Source: Methanosarcina barkeri MS (GTDB lineage Archaea > Halobacteriota > Methanosarcinia > Methanosarcinales > Methanosarcinaceae). From it: DNA of 64,000 nucleotides. This document shows, one piece after another, positions 56,163 through 64,000 of this stretch. The first letter of the stretch is position 1. The number at the start of each line of letters is the position of its first letter. The translations under genes were made by a program, and so were the position numbers. The stretch lies in assembly GCF_000970025.1 (NCBI RefSeq), contig NZ_CP009528.1, forward strand, positions 372,001 through 436,000, in the 5' to 3' direction. The notes beneath the pieces are model-generated. The model made no database searches. It saw only the letters and a program-made list of their open reading frames with translations, and had not been told where the DNA came from.

Positions 56163-56603
56163 ATGTCATCTCAAGGAAAACAGTATGAGTATCTGGATCA
56201 CACTGCAGATATCAAATTCCAGGCTTTCGGAAAAACCAGGGAAGAAGTATTTGAAAATGCGGCTCTCGCGATGTTTAATGTTATAATTGATACAGAAAAA
56301 GTCTCGGGAGACACCGCAAGAGAAATTGTTCTCAAGTCGCCTGACCTGGAATCCTTGCTTGTGGACTGGCTTTCTGAGCTTCTATATCTCTTTGAAGTTG
56401 ATGAAATTGTTTTCAGGGATTTTCGGGTTAAGATAATCAGGGAAGTAAATGGTGAATATTCAATAACAGCTCAGGCACTGGGTGAGAATTACTCTCTCGA
56501 AAGCCTTCCTTTTGAGACTGAAATTAAGGCTGTTACCTATAACCAGTTAGAAATAACGAAGACTGCTGATGGCTGGAAGGCTCAGGTTGTTGTGGATATT
56601 TAA
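56163..56603 (+). CDS. archease (RtcB activator)
   Basis: Product of 146 residues, normal length, starting with the conserved YEYLDHTADIKFQAFG and containing SLLVDWLSELLYLFE. Archease binds metal through acidic residues of the DHTAD motif and its C-terminal end and helps the RNA ligase RtcB to form and turn over the RNA-guanylate intermediate in tRNA splicing. The RtcB gene follows 430 bases downstream on the same strand, in keeping with the frequent pairing of the two. Confidence 0.93.
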   Translation: MSSQGKQYEYLDHTADIKFQAFGKTREEVFENAALAMFNVIIDTEKVSGDTAREIVLKSPDLESLLVDWLSELLYLFEVDEIVFRDFRVKIIREVNGEYSITAQALGENYSLESLPFETEIKAVTYNQLEITKTADGWKAQVVVDI

Positions 56604-57032
56604 GGGAGCAAAAGCTTTTCCCCTATCCCCCGTAATTGGTTTGCCAAATACTGGCTGGTTCTCCTCTGACTACTTGCACCATGCATATCTTCATGTATAG
56701 GAATTATCCTATTCTGCACTACATATCTCAAGTACTATAATATTTCAAGTATATTTCAAGTATATTTCAAGTATATCTCAAATATATCTCATGTATATCT
56801 CAAGTTGAGTTATCTAGTCCTGAATTGGTTCAGTCGTATTTAGATCGACTTTGTTATCTCGAACCGATCTTAATCAGCCGTTTCCAAAATTCATTGTGGC
56901 TTTAATCCAGCCTGATACAATGTATCTTGATCACGTTTCCAAGGCAATTTGCAGAACCTGTGGGAAACGGAAGATAAATTAGTAGTTCCAGAATTATATC
57001 TAAAGCATAAAGGAGCAGGGAGAGCATAAATC
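56604..57032. other. archease-rtcB intergenic region
   Basis: No gene. It holds an imperfect 12-bp tandem repeat (ATTTCAAGTATA type) at about 56741-56808. The gap implies a separate promoter for rtcB or a long leader. Confidence 0.4.
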
Positions 57033-58535
57033 ATGGTAGAAAGTGAAGATACAGCTATTGAGGAATTAAGCACGGAAAACGTACAGAAAGAGGTGAAGGG
57101 TATGGTCAGGAAACTTTCTGAAAATGAATGGGAAATTCCTGTTGGGCACATTCCTAACATGCGGGTTCCAGGCCGCCTGTTTGTATCCCAAAATTTGCTT
57201 GAAGGCATTGAACCCGGGACTATTGACCAGATTGCAAATGTGGCAACCTTACCTGGTATTCAGAAGTACTCTATGGCAATGCCTGATGCTCATCTTGGCT
57301 ATGGCTTTGCTATAGGGGGAGTTGCCGCTTTTGATGCAGAAGAAGGAATTATCAGCCCTGGCGGGGTGGGCTTTGATATCAACTGCGGGGTAAGGCTCAT
57401 TCGTACCAATCTTCAGAAAGAAGAGGTAGTTCCAAACATAAAAAGGTTAACCGACGAGCTTTTTAGTAACATACCCGCAGGCGTTGGTTCCAAAAGTCGG
57501 ATCAGGGCTTCGGACCAGGAACTGGACAGTGCTTTTCTAGAGGGAGCAAACTGGGCTGTAGAAGCCGGATATGGCGTAGAAGCTGATGTCAAACACTGTG
57601 AAGCTAATGGATCTATGGAAGGAGCCGACCCTGCCCAGGTAAGCACGAAAGCCAGAAAAAGAGGAAAACCTCAGTTAGGAACTCTTGGAAGCGGCAATCA
57701 CTTCCTTGAGGTTCAGTACGTTGATAAGATCTATGATCAGGAAATAGCTTCGACCTTTGGGCTTCAGGAAGGCCAGGTTACGGTAATGATTCACTGCGGG
57801 TCAAGAGGTGCAGGGCACCAGATTTGTACTGACCACTTAAAGGAACTCTCTCAGGCCGTAAAGAACTATAAAATTGAAATTCCGGACAAACAACTTGCCT
57901 GTGCCCCTGCCCAGTCAAGGGAAGCCCAGAACTATTTTAAAGCCATGCTCTGTGCTGCAAATTATGCATGGGCAAATCGTCAGATAATTACTCACTGGAC
58001 AAGGGAATCATTTGAAAAAATATTTGGAAGAGATGCTGACGATCTGGGCATGGATCTGCTTTATGACGTTGCCCACAACGTGGCAAAACTTGAAAAACAT
58101 ATTGTGGACGGCAAGAAAAAAGAGGTGTATGTGCACAGGAAAGGAGCAACAAGAGCCTTCCCTCCAGGGCATCCCGAGGTTCCTGCCGTATACAGAGATG
58201 TAGGTCAACCGGTGCTGATTCCTGGAAGTATGGGGACTCCTTCTTATATACTATGCGGTTCAGAAGAGGCTATGAATGTTTCTTTCGGTAGTGCCTGTCA
58301 TGGGGCTGGTAGAGTCATGAGCAGAGCACATGCAAAGAAAGAATTCCGCGGACAGAGCATAAAAGAAAACCTTGAAGCTCGGGGTATTACAGTAAGAGCC
58401 ACCCATCCTTCAGTCATTGCAGAGGAAGCTCCAGATGTATACAAGTCTAGCAGCGAAGTGGTAAATGTCGTGCACGAACTCGGAATTGCCCGTAAGGTTG
58501 CAAGAGTTCTTCCTTTAGGGGTTACAAAAGGTTAA
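57033..58535 (+). CDS. rtcB: RNA-splicing ligase RtcB
   Basis: Product of 500 residues, typical length. Catalytic metal-binding motifs: GVGFDINCGVR (Cys118) and MIHCGSRGAGHQ, GNHF in LGSGNHFLEV, and the guanylate-accepting histidine in FGSACHGAGR. It joins 2',3'-cyclic phosphate and 5'-OH ends after intron cleavage, using GTP and Mn2+, in pre-tRNA splicing. The archease gene is upstream. No intein is present. Confidence 0.95.
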   Translation: MVESEDTAIEELSTENVQKEVKGMVRKLSENEWEIPVGHIPNMRVPGRLFVSQNLLEGIEPGTIDQIANVATLPGIQKYSMAMPDAHLGYGFAIGGVAAFDAEEGIISPGGVGFDINCGVRLIRTNLQKEEVVPNIKRLTDELFSNIPAGVGSKSRIRASDQELDSAFLEGANWAVEAGYGVEADVKHCEANGSMEGADPAQVSTKARKRGKPQLGTLGSGNHFLEVQYVDKIYDQEIASTFGLQEGQVTVMIHCGSRGAGHQICTDHLKELSQAVKNYKIEIPDKQLACAPAQSREAQNYFKAMLCAANYAWANRQIITHWTRESFEKIFGRDADDLGMDLLYDVAHNVAKLEKHIVDGKKKEVYVHRKGATRAFPPGHPEVPAVYRDVGQPVLIPGSMGTPSYILCGSEEAMNVSFGSACHGAGRVMSRAHAKKEFRGQSIKENLEARGITVRATHPSVIAEEAPDVYKSSSEVVNVVHELGIARKVARVLPLGVTKG

Positions 58536-58959
58536 CTAAAACAAGGGTTAAACCATAAGTTCCAGTCACAGAATAACCTATGCATATTCCCGATTGGGCA
58601 TTTTGATTTTCACTATCAAAGTCGCCAATCAAAGTTGCAATAAAGTATAAGTTGCATAGTTTATTTCGTTGCGGGCACTAAGCATCAGAAATTATAGGCT
58701 TCAGTGCCTGAAGCTTCTATGGGAACTGTAATCTATGGGCTAAAGTTTTATCTTTAATTTTACCCCTTTATTTTACCCCTTTATTTTACCCCTTAATTTT
58801 TTCAATTGAGTAAATTAAAATATTTTAGCAATTTTCGGGTTCTGGCCAATAGATCTTTAAACTCCAGTAGACCTTTGAACTTCTTCAGGTTATTAGGATC
58901 AGGTTATTAGATAGGTTATTAGAGTTAGGTTATTAGAGTTAGGTTATTAGAGTAGGTTA
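58536..58959. other. convergent intergenic region with tandem repeats
   Basis: No gene. Three copies of a 14-bp TTTTACCCCTTTAT-type unit near 58758-58798 and six of AGGTTATTAGAGTT type at about 58887-58956. The latter ends at the stop codon of the leftward gene. Confidence 0.55.
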
Positions 58960-60069
58960 TTAGGGCTCTTCCATTGATTCCATCAAATATAAATCTGAAC
59001 TGTCAGGTTCCTGCTCCTGGAAAAACCGAAATACAATCATGCTTGAATATGAAAATGTTTCAAAAGGTGAGCCGTTTTCCCTAAATATGTTTGAAAAATA
59101 CTTCACAAGATTACGAATAACCCTTTCATCTTTGAAGTCATGAAAAATGGTTACTGATTCGTTTCCAGTTTCAAGGGAGATTTCTATATTTTTGACAAGC
59201 TGAGTTGCAAGGTACATTTTTCTAAAATTAACCAGCAAGTCCGGAAGAGTCATGTCACATATCGACTGTTTGCAAAGACGTTCAAGGATTTTTGTCGGGT
59301 TTGGGACTTCTCCAGTTGCAAAAACTTCAAACTGGCTCCGATGAAGAGTCACAAGGTTGAACCTCTCAGCATTATAAGTATACATTAGCTGAGTCCAGAA
59401 TTCGGTATTGTCGTCCAACTCCTTACATAAAACATCAAGATATCCGAAATGCTTTCGGATTCCGGGCATGATCTCGCTTGATGAGATAGAGGTATTTCTT
59501 TTGAAAGAAATCTGGGTTGAGTTTGATCTCCTGAAAACATGCTCAACGTCAAGATGTTTCCATTTGGAAAGGAAATGAGCTACCAGCTGAGCAAAAAAGT
59601 CTCTACTGTGCACTGTCGAGTTGGAAATAAGTACCAGTGCAGATTCAGGATTATTAATATCTTCGCACTTTATTGAAGTTTGAATTACCCATTGATAGCT
59701 TCTGGAAACCCTATTAAGGTAATCTTCGAGTTGTTTCATATCCTGAATCTCAAATGGATTGATAAGCTCATTAACAAGCTCTTCATCCGTAATCCTACCC
59801 TTTGTACACCTAAACAGCCATTCCAGCATCGTTTTATTTATAACGATATTTTCTCCGTTCTGGATTGTCTCGTTTAACTCTTCTTTTGCAGGAGTTTCTT
59901 TTAAAAATCGAATTGCTTCATCAATACTTTTATGATATAAAAGAGCTGTATCCGCAACTTCAATGGTATCCCTGACTGCAGCACTCAAATTTCCATTATT
60001 GGCATCCAGAAGGGGCTGTAACTTTTTAAGGTATTTATCATCCAGGGAAATGTTCTTTCTGATCAGCAT
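58960..60069 (-). CDS. hypothetical protein with ribbon-helix-helix-like N-terminus
   Basis: Product of 369 residues. The first 45 residues (MLIRKNISLDDKYLKKLQPL, then NGNLSAAVRDTIEVAD) resemble a ribbon-helix-helix DNA-binding module, followed by a mostly soluble helical and mixed region. It has no membrane segment. This could be a transcriptional regulator, but only the N-terminal similarity supports it. The TAATAA stop lies inside a tandem repeat. Transcribed towards the RtcB gene; I do not recognise the large C-terminal domain. Confidence 0.55.
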   Translation of the reverse strand: MLIRKNISLDDKYLKKLQPLLDANNGNLSAAVRDTIEVADTALLYHKSIDEAIRFLKETPAKEELNETIQNGENIVINKTMLEWLFRCTKGRITDEELVNELINPFEIQDMKQLEDYLNRVSRSYQWVIQTSIKCEDINNPESALVLISNSTVHSRDFFAQLVAHFLSKWKHLDVEHVFRRSNSTQISFKRNTSISSSEIMPGIRKHFGYLDVLCKELDDNTEFWTQLMYTYNAERFNLVTLHRSQFEVFATGEVPNPTKILERLCKQSICDMTLPDLLVNFRKMYLATQLVKNIEISLETGNESVTIFHDFKDERVIRNLVKYFSNIFRENGSPFETFSYSSMIVFRFFQEQEPDSSDLYLMESMEEP

Positions 60070-60520
60070 ATTTCCACCCGATAGATCCGGTTTCCTGGCT
60101 ATTTATGCTATGATCCGTTTTGATACCCGTAATATCAGAACTTTTTATGGTTTCTGGTTAGCTATTGAAAGACATTTTTTTCTAAAGCAGTACACCATGA
60201 ATCCTAAAAGTTCTTATTTAGGGCTCTATTTATAGTTCTTATTTAGGTTTCTATTTATGGTACTGGTAAGTGCTACCGAATATTAAATCTTTCTATTTAT
60301 TACTACTATTTGATGATTATAATTAAAAGATGTTCCATTCAAAGTCTCAATTAATTTTAAAATATAATACAATACTGTCATCTCTATAAATTCCGTCAAA
60401 TTGCCTGGATGTATATTTTTATATACTGTTTTGCTTTTGAAACTTAAATAAGTTTTTCATAGAATGTTAAGCTAAAAGCTTGACAAACGATCCGAAACGA
60501 ATGGTACTGGTTCACAACTC

Positions 60521-60900
60521 TTTATATATATATGTTAAGAAAGTGTACAATATGTACCTTAAAAATATTGGGATGTAAGTTGGACTGCTATAACCTGGAA
60601 GATTGCATTATTGATTTCACCCTATCCTTATAGTTTACTTAACCTTCAATTATCTACCCGAATTTAATTTCGAGGACATAGGTTGACATGTTAATGTTAA
60701 AAAGCCGTGAGTTTCTGAGTAGATTGTATAGCTCCTGCTTAAGCGCAGGGTAAAAACTCACAGGTTATTACAATTTTCCTGAGAACTCACAATCTTCAGA
60801 GGTGATAACAGTCCCAAAAAGCGAGTTTGGGAGTGGTTTCATAGTACCTGGCAGGTTCAGATCGGATTATTTAGCCAGCCAGGGACTTTTCTCCTGAGAA
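60521..60900 (+). ncRNA. candidate structured non-coding RNA with promoter
   Basis: TTTATATATATA at 60521-60532 would start transcription near 60555, and no open frame of meaningful length follows. Two structured units are visible: GTGAGTTT (60707-60714) pairs with AAACTCAC (60754-60761) around an inner CCTGC/GCAGG stem, and AGTCCC (60810-60815) pairs with GGGACT (60882-60887) around CTGGC/GCCAG. No known class is recognised; boundaries are approximate. Confidence 0.4.
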
Positions 60901-60915
60901 AAACAGAAGCTTTTT

Positions 60916-61105
60916 CATTGGTCATCGGTTAAGGAATTTTCTTGCCTGAAAGCTATCGATTTTGCACTGGAAGTCAGCCTTATATTTTGGCCTATTTACA
61001 TGAAATCAATACCTTGTTCCAGCTCATAACTTATTAAATTATTTGGCAAATGTTGAGGACATTGACTTAATTTGTCACGAATTCCCACTTAACCGAAGAC
61101 GCATT
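60916..61105 (-). mobile_element. 190-bp MITE, copy D (inverted)
   Basis: Starts CATTGGTCATCGGTTAAG and ends in the inverse of TGCGTCTTCGGTTAAG. Flanks GAAGCTTTTT (60906-60915) and GAAGTTTTTT (61106-61115) form a 10-bp target duplication with one mismatch. The copy is inserted in the opposite orientation to the other three. Confidence 0.9.
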
Positions 61106-61429
61106 GAAGTTTTTTTAATATTCTCATCCTTTCCGTTCTAGCTCATCCATAACATATTTTTTTGCCCACAAATTCATATTTTTCTTCACCTGGCATTATT
61201 TTTCTCTGGCTTATCAAAAAATGCTATTTCAGGTACATCTGGAGATTATGCTCAAAAGTAGGCAAAAAAAGCGTTTTCAAGTAGACAGGCAGAATATCCT
61301 AAAAGTAAACAATCTAAATATATATTTTTTTAAGGTGATGCCGAGAATTAAAAGAAAAAGTACTGAGGACAGCAAAAACCAGAAGATCAAGAATAAGAAC
61401 CTTAATTAGCTAAAAAACTACAAAACTTT

Positions 61430-61463
61430 TTAAAAAAATAAAGCAAAGGAAAATTTCCTCTGC
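61430..61463 (-). terminator. terminator of the mtr operon
   Basis: On the minus strand GCAGAGGAAA pairs with TTTCCTTTGC (61443-61463), followed by a T-rich tract down to 61430. It lies 40 bases beyond the mtrH stop codon, with a smaller hairpin (GAGTC/GACTC) between. Confidence 0.7.
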
Positions 61464-61503
61464 TTTTGAGTCCTGAGACTCTCTGTAATTTTCTCCTTTT
61501 TAT

Positions 61504-62454
61504 TTATGTCAGCTTGGTTACCGGGTGGTTTTCCAGGTCTGCGATCTCGACGCCAAGATCCTTTGCAGTTTCTCCAAGCATGATGTCTACCATTGCAACT
61601 GCTGGGAAAATCTGGTTGACGTTCTCGATAGGTCCGTAAAGGAGGTAGTCAGAACCTGCAATCTGGGCTACCAGGTTGGTACCAATGTCTGTAGGCATGT
61701 AGATTGCCTTGGGGTCAGGCTGAGTCTTCTTGAATTTGCGGAGCCAGTCCCAGGCTGAGGCCATGTTGTGGTATCCGCCACCGATTGGCAATCCGAATTT
61801 TGCTTTCAGTGTGGGTATCGAACGGATTGTAGGACCGGAACCTGCACCAAGAGGCATTGCAGCGACGTCGATTAAGGGATACTTGATTCCGCATTCTTTT
61901 GCGACCTGGAGCATACCCTTGGTCTGTCCGGAACCACCGACTTCAAGAATGTCCATCTTTCCTTTTACGGTCGGGTCGGTTGCGTTGAAGGCAAGAACGA
62001 TTGCAGATTCCACATCACTTTCTGTGAGGACATCGATTTCTTCCTGTTCAATACTTGCGTTGATCGAGTTGTGGATTGCCCTGTCTGCAACACCGATTTC
62101 AGTACAGTACTGTGCTGCGGCTGCACGCACATTTCCGGCTGAGGAGTCGATCAGGAAGGGAGTCCTGTCGTCAATCTCAACGAACCAGTCAATATAGCGC
62201 TTGATTGATTCGGGAGTTTCTCCTACAATCTGATTTACGTAGGGGTTTCCAGTGGCATCGCTCAGTGAGACCTGGGTGTTCCAGAGGGTTTCTGCAGCAG
62301 CTCTGTCGAAAATACCCTTATCTTCATCAGTCACAATCTTGTGCCTTGCATAGAACATCGTACTGACTAACACGGTTGGGAATTCACCCGGCTGTCCGCC
62401 GAATTTAACTCCACCGATTTCAAAAACTTCCTGTTTCTTGTCAAACTTGAACAT
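61504..62454 (-). CDS. mtrH: methyltransferase Mtr subunit H
   Basis: Subunit of 316 residues that transfers the methyl group from methyl-tetrahydro(sarcino)pterin to the cobalamin of MtrA in the Na+-pumping N5-methyl-tetrahydromethanopterin:coenzyme M methyltransferase. The TIM-barrel pterin-binding fold is indicated by FLIDSSAGNVRAAAAQYC and GLPIGGGYHNMASAWDWLRK. GAGGGATC precedes the ATG. It is the last gene of the operon, 13 bases after mtrG, and is followed by a terminator. Confidence 0.95.
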   Translation of the reverse strand: MFKFDKKQEVFEIGGVKFGGQPGEFPTVLVSTMFYARHKIVTDEDKGIFDRAAAETLWNTQVSLSDATGNPYVNQIVGETPESIKRYIDWFVEIDDRTPFLIDSSAGNVRAAAAQYCTEIGVADRAIHNSINASIEQEEIDVLTESDVESAIVLAFNATDPTVKGKMDILEVGGSGQTKGMLQVAKECGIKYPLIDVAAMPLGAGSGPTIRSIPTLKAKFGLPIGGGYHNMASAWDWLRKFKKTQPDPKAIYMPTDIGTNLVAQIAGSDYLLYGPIENVNQIFPAVAMVDIMLGETAKDLGVEIADLENHPVTKLT

Positions 62455-62467
62455 TTTGATCCCTCAC

Positions 62468-62686
62468 TTACATGAACATTGATGATACCACAGTATATAT
62501 CAGGAAGAGCAACAGGCCAATAAATCCGCCGTACAGAATTCCAATATCCCTTCCTACTTTCTTTCCGATTTTTTGTGCAACTTCACTGTTGACAAACTCA
62601 ATCTTTTCATCTATCTTATCGAGCCTTTTCATTACTTCGTTAAATTCACCTGGCTCTACAAATGCTGCTGGTGCTTTTCCATCCAT
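62468..62686 (-). CDS. mtrG: methyltransferase Mtr subunit G
   Basis: Small membrane subunit of 72 residues: soluble N-terminal helix rich in charges (FNEVMKRLDKIDEKIEFVNS) and one C-terminal hydrophobic helix (ILYGGFIGLLLFLIYTVVSS). Part of the membrane-bound Mtr complex. GAGAGGTGA lies six bases before the ATG. mtrF precedes it by 13 bases. Confidence 0.93.
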   Translation of the reverse strand: MDGKAPAAFVEPGEFNEVMKRLDKIDEKIEFVNSEVAQKIGKKVGRDIGILYGGFIGLLLFLIYTVVSSMFM

Positions 62687-62699
62687 GTTATTTCACCTC

Positions 62700-62915
62700 T
62701 CACCAGAACAGTAACGGGAGTACAATGACCATCAGCAGCGAAAAGAGGAAACCTGCTGCAAAGCCGGCCATCCCGGTAGCCGCAACCCCGGAATCCAGCT
62801 TCTGGTTTCTCGCAATCAACTGTGCTCTATATCGAATACTCTCAACAGTAGCATCAATTGCTCCCATCTGAGGGGCAAGCACCATTGGGACGCCTTTATC
62901 GTATTCTTCTGCCAT
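62700..62915 (-). CDS. mtrF: methyltransferase Mtr subunit F
   Basis: Subunit of 71 residues with a soluble N-terminal part and a single C-terminal membrane helix ([20 protein letters not shown]). ATG at 62915 is preferred to 62921 because GGGAGG would sit too close to the latter; the 62921 ATG overlaps the mtrA stop as TAATG. It belongs to the stalk-forming peripheral subunits of Mtr. Confidence 0.92.
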   Translation of the reverse strand: MAEEYDKGVPMVLAPQMGAIDATVESIRYRAQLIARNQKLDSGVAATGMAGFAAGFLFSLLMVIVLPLLFW

Positions 62916-62920
62916 TTTCA

Positions 62921-63643
62921 TTACCTCCCTAGCAGTAATAATCCAAGCAGGGATATGGTTATTGTCAACCCTATCATGGCGCCTTCGATCTTTCCTGCGT
63001 GAACTCCTGAGTGGAACTTGTTCAAGTTTCCTATATCCATCATACGGGCTTCAATTGCCTTCAGTCTGCCGCGGATAACTGCAATTTCCCCGGAAACCGG
63101 CCTGACAACACCGCCTTCTTCTTCTTCTTCGCCTTCCTCACTGATCTCCACGATCATAGGTTCTGCATCAAAAGCACCCGGGTCTTTTGAGGCGAGTTCT
63201 TTCACTTTGGAGGTTATGGCACCCATATCCTCGGTATCAAGAAGGTTGACAACCTGAACCTGTTCCTGGAAACGAGTAATTGCGTCTGCATTCAGGTTTT
63301 CCACATATGGAATTGCACCCAGTGCTCCTGAAATCCTGTTGTCTTTTACACCGTTTGCATGAAGGCTCATTATTGACTGACCGGTAATGTGCCCTTTAAC
63401 CTCAGAGCCGGTCACAAGCAAGTACCTGATGTTAGGGTTTGAGATAATGTGAGCAACTACCTTTTCAATACCGAGATTTTCGGTTTTACAGGATCCGGTA
63501 ACGGCTGCTCCTGCATCAAGGATTGACCCGCCTGGAAGATGTGACCCGCAGGTAATTACCAGTACACAGTTTTTGACATCGCCTACTTCATATTCTCCTT
63601 TCAGGATAGGCCATCCTGGGGCTGGTTCTCTTTTATCTGCCAT
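62921..63643 (-). CDS. mtrA: methyltransferase Mtr subunit A (corrinoid protein)
   Basis: Corrinoid-carrying subunit of 240 residues. The cobalamin-binding domain includes [20 protein letters not shown] and the [12 protein letters not shown] segment with the ligand histidine. An acidic linker ([11 protein letters not shown]) leads to a C-terminal membrane helix. It accepts the methyl group from MtrH and gives it to coenzyme M, coupled to Na+ export. ATG lies one base after the mtrB stop. Confidence 0.95.
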   Translation of the reverse strand: MADKREPAPGWPILKGEYEVGDVKNCVLVITCGSHLPGGSILDAGAAVTGSCKTENLGIEKVVAHIISNPNIRYLLVTGSEVKGHITGQSIMSLHANGVKDNRISGALGAIPYVENLNADAITRFQEQVQVVNLLDTEDMGAITSKVKELASKDPGAFDAEPMIVEISEEGEEEEEGGVVRPVSGEIAVIRGRLKAIEARMMDIGNLNKFHSGVHAGKIEGAMIGLTITISLLGLLLLGR

Positions 63644-63644
63644 T

Positions 63645-63971
63645 TTACACCACCCCTTTCATCAAACTTGCTATATATATGACAAGGGCAAGCAGCCCGC
63701 TGAAAGCAAGCCCTATAACGACTCCGTAGAAAGTGTTCCCATAAAATCCTGCCATATAGGAGGTGTTCTCACGGCCTGGCCAGGAGTTAAGAAGCGGCTT
63801 ACTGGGCGAAAGGGAATTCACCAGATCGTCTGCAATTGCATCCAGTTTGTCCACTCTCTCAAATACGGATTCCATGGAATACTGAATCGAGTCTTTCCGT
63901 TCTTGTGTTATGGTTCCCGTTTCCGGATCCATAACTAAATTTAACTCGGGAGCTATTCTAACCATGCTCAT
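63645..63971 (-). CDS. mtrB: methyltransferase Mtr subunit B
   Basis: Subunit of 108 residues with a soluble N-terminal half ([20 protein letters not shown]) and a C-terminal membrane helix ([20 protein letters not shown]). It binds the Mtr core. GGAGGAAC precedes the ATG at 63971, which overlaps the preceding gene's stop as ATGA, so translation is coupled to mtrC. Confidence 0.95.
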   Translation of the reverse strand: MSMVRIAPELNLVMDPETGTITQERKDSIQYSMESVFERVDKLDAIADDLVNSLSPSKPLLNSWPGRENTSYMAGFYGNTFYGVVIGLAFSGLLALVIYIASLMKGVV

Positions 63972-64000
63972 TGTAGTTCCTCCGAACTAGGCAGCATACC
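63968..64000 (-). CDS. mtrC: methyltransferase Mtr subunit C, 3' end (partial)
   Basis: The last ten codons ([10 protein letters not shown]) and a TGA overlap the mtrB start as ATGA. Assignment rests on the conserved mtrEDCBAFGH order; the rest of the gene is beyond the window. Confidence 0.55.
   Translation of the reverse strand, partial: GMLPSSEELQ

Larger units (their letters stand above)
60070..61503. other. 1.4-kb intergenic region with TATA box, structured DNA and MITE
   Basis: No supported gene. It contains a strong TATA element at 60521-60533, the inverted repeats of a candidate non-coding RNA at 60695-60890, MITE copy D at 60916-61105 and the mtr terminator at 61430-61463. The small frame 61221-61409 is AT-rich and basic with no family. 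Confidence 0.6.

Noticed and set aside
60810-60887. tRNA-like fold in the candidate ncRNA
   Set aside because: The outer stem and a GGTTCAGATC stretch recall a tRNA, but anticodon and D arms do not form.
61221-61409. 62-codon rightward frame before the mtr terminator
   Set aside because: Lys/Asn-rich and without start context; looks like chance in AT-rich DNA.

Overview
The window is chromosomal DNA of a methanogenic archaeon, almost certainly a Methanosarcina. The strongest marker is the 3' part of the mtr operon (mtrC-B-A-F-G-H) at the right edge. It is supported by seven-bladed beta-propeller/PKD surface proteins, a citrate synthase/aconitase pair, the archaeal mevalonate-pathway genes, an RtcB/archease pair and long AT-rich intergenic DNA.

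Region 1-11.1 kb: the 5' part of a DUF531-type gene, then a tandem family of four large secreted proteins on the minus strand. Each has a signal peptide, exactly seven propeller blades and two or four PKD domains. The cluster also holds a truncated PKD remnant and an orphan promoter, and one member looks like a recombinant of two neighbours. Region 11.2-20.8 kb: GNAT acetyltransferase, LarE-like sulfur transferase, phosphoglucosamine mutase, a B12-binding radical SAM protein, an M50 membrane protease, and the operon UbiD-type decarboxylase / aconitase-X large subunit / small subunit. That operon converts mevalonate 5-phosphate to isopentenyl phosphate. Region 21-25.8 kb: two glycosyltransferases and a small membrane protein in a translationally coupled operon, then gene-free DNA with two copies of a 190-bp miniature transposon and a perfect 24-bp x 10 tandem array. 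Region 25.8-42.5 kb: citrate synthase, aconitase, a frameshifted KAP NTPase, a putative surface lipoprotein, a MoxR (RavA-like) ATPase with its VWA partner, a ThiF/MoeB E1-like enzyme, an HExxH protein and a peroxiredoxin.

Region 42.8-54.3 kb is accessory in character. It has a histidine-kinase fragment, a decayed three-repeat CRISPR array without cas genes, a Cache sensor fused to a pentameric ligand-gated ion channel module, a MOCOS-like class V aminotransferase behind an array of Shine-Dalgarno-containing repeats, a decayed MULE-type transposase, a reverse transcriptase with a C-terminal helical-repeat region resembling the UG/Abi defence RTs, and a tRNA-Thr next to an integrase fragment. 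Region 54.4-64 kb returns to core genes: an aldolase, archaetidylinositol-phosphate synthase, archease, RtcB, a ribbon-helix-helix-like protein, a strong TATA box followed by a structured non-coding stretch, and mtr.

The main discoveries are: (i) a 190-bp MITE family with 18-bp terminal inverted repeats and four copies, each flanked by a 10-bp target-site duplication; (ii) the RT beside mobile-element debris and a tRNA; (iii) the Cache-pLGIC fusion; (iv) the relic CRISPR array; (v) the chimeric surface protein; (vi) the possible structured RNA upstream of the fourth MITE; (vii) many 13-15 bp minisatellites beside genes, one of which multiplies a ribosome-binding site.
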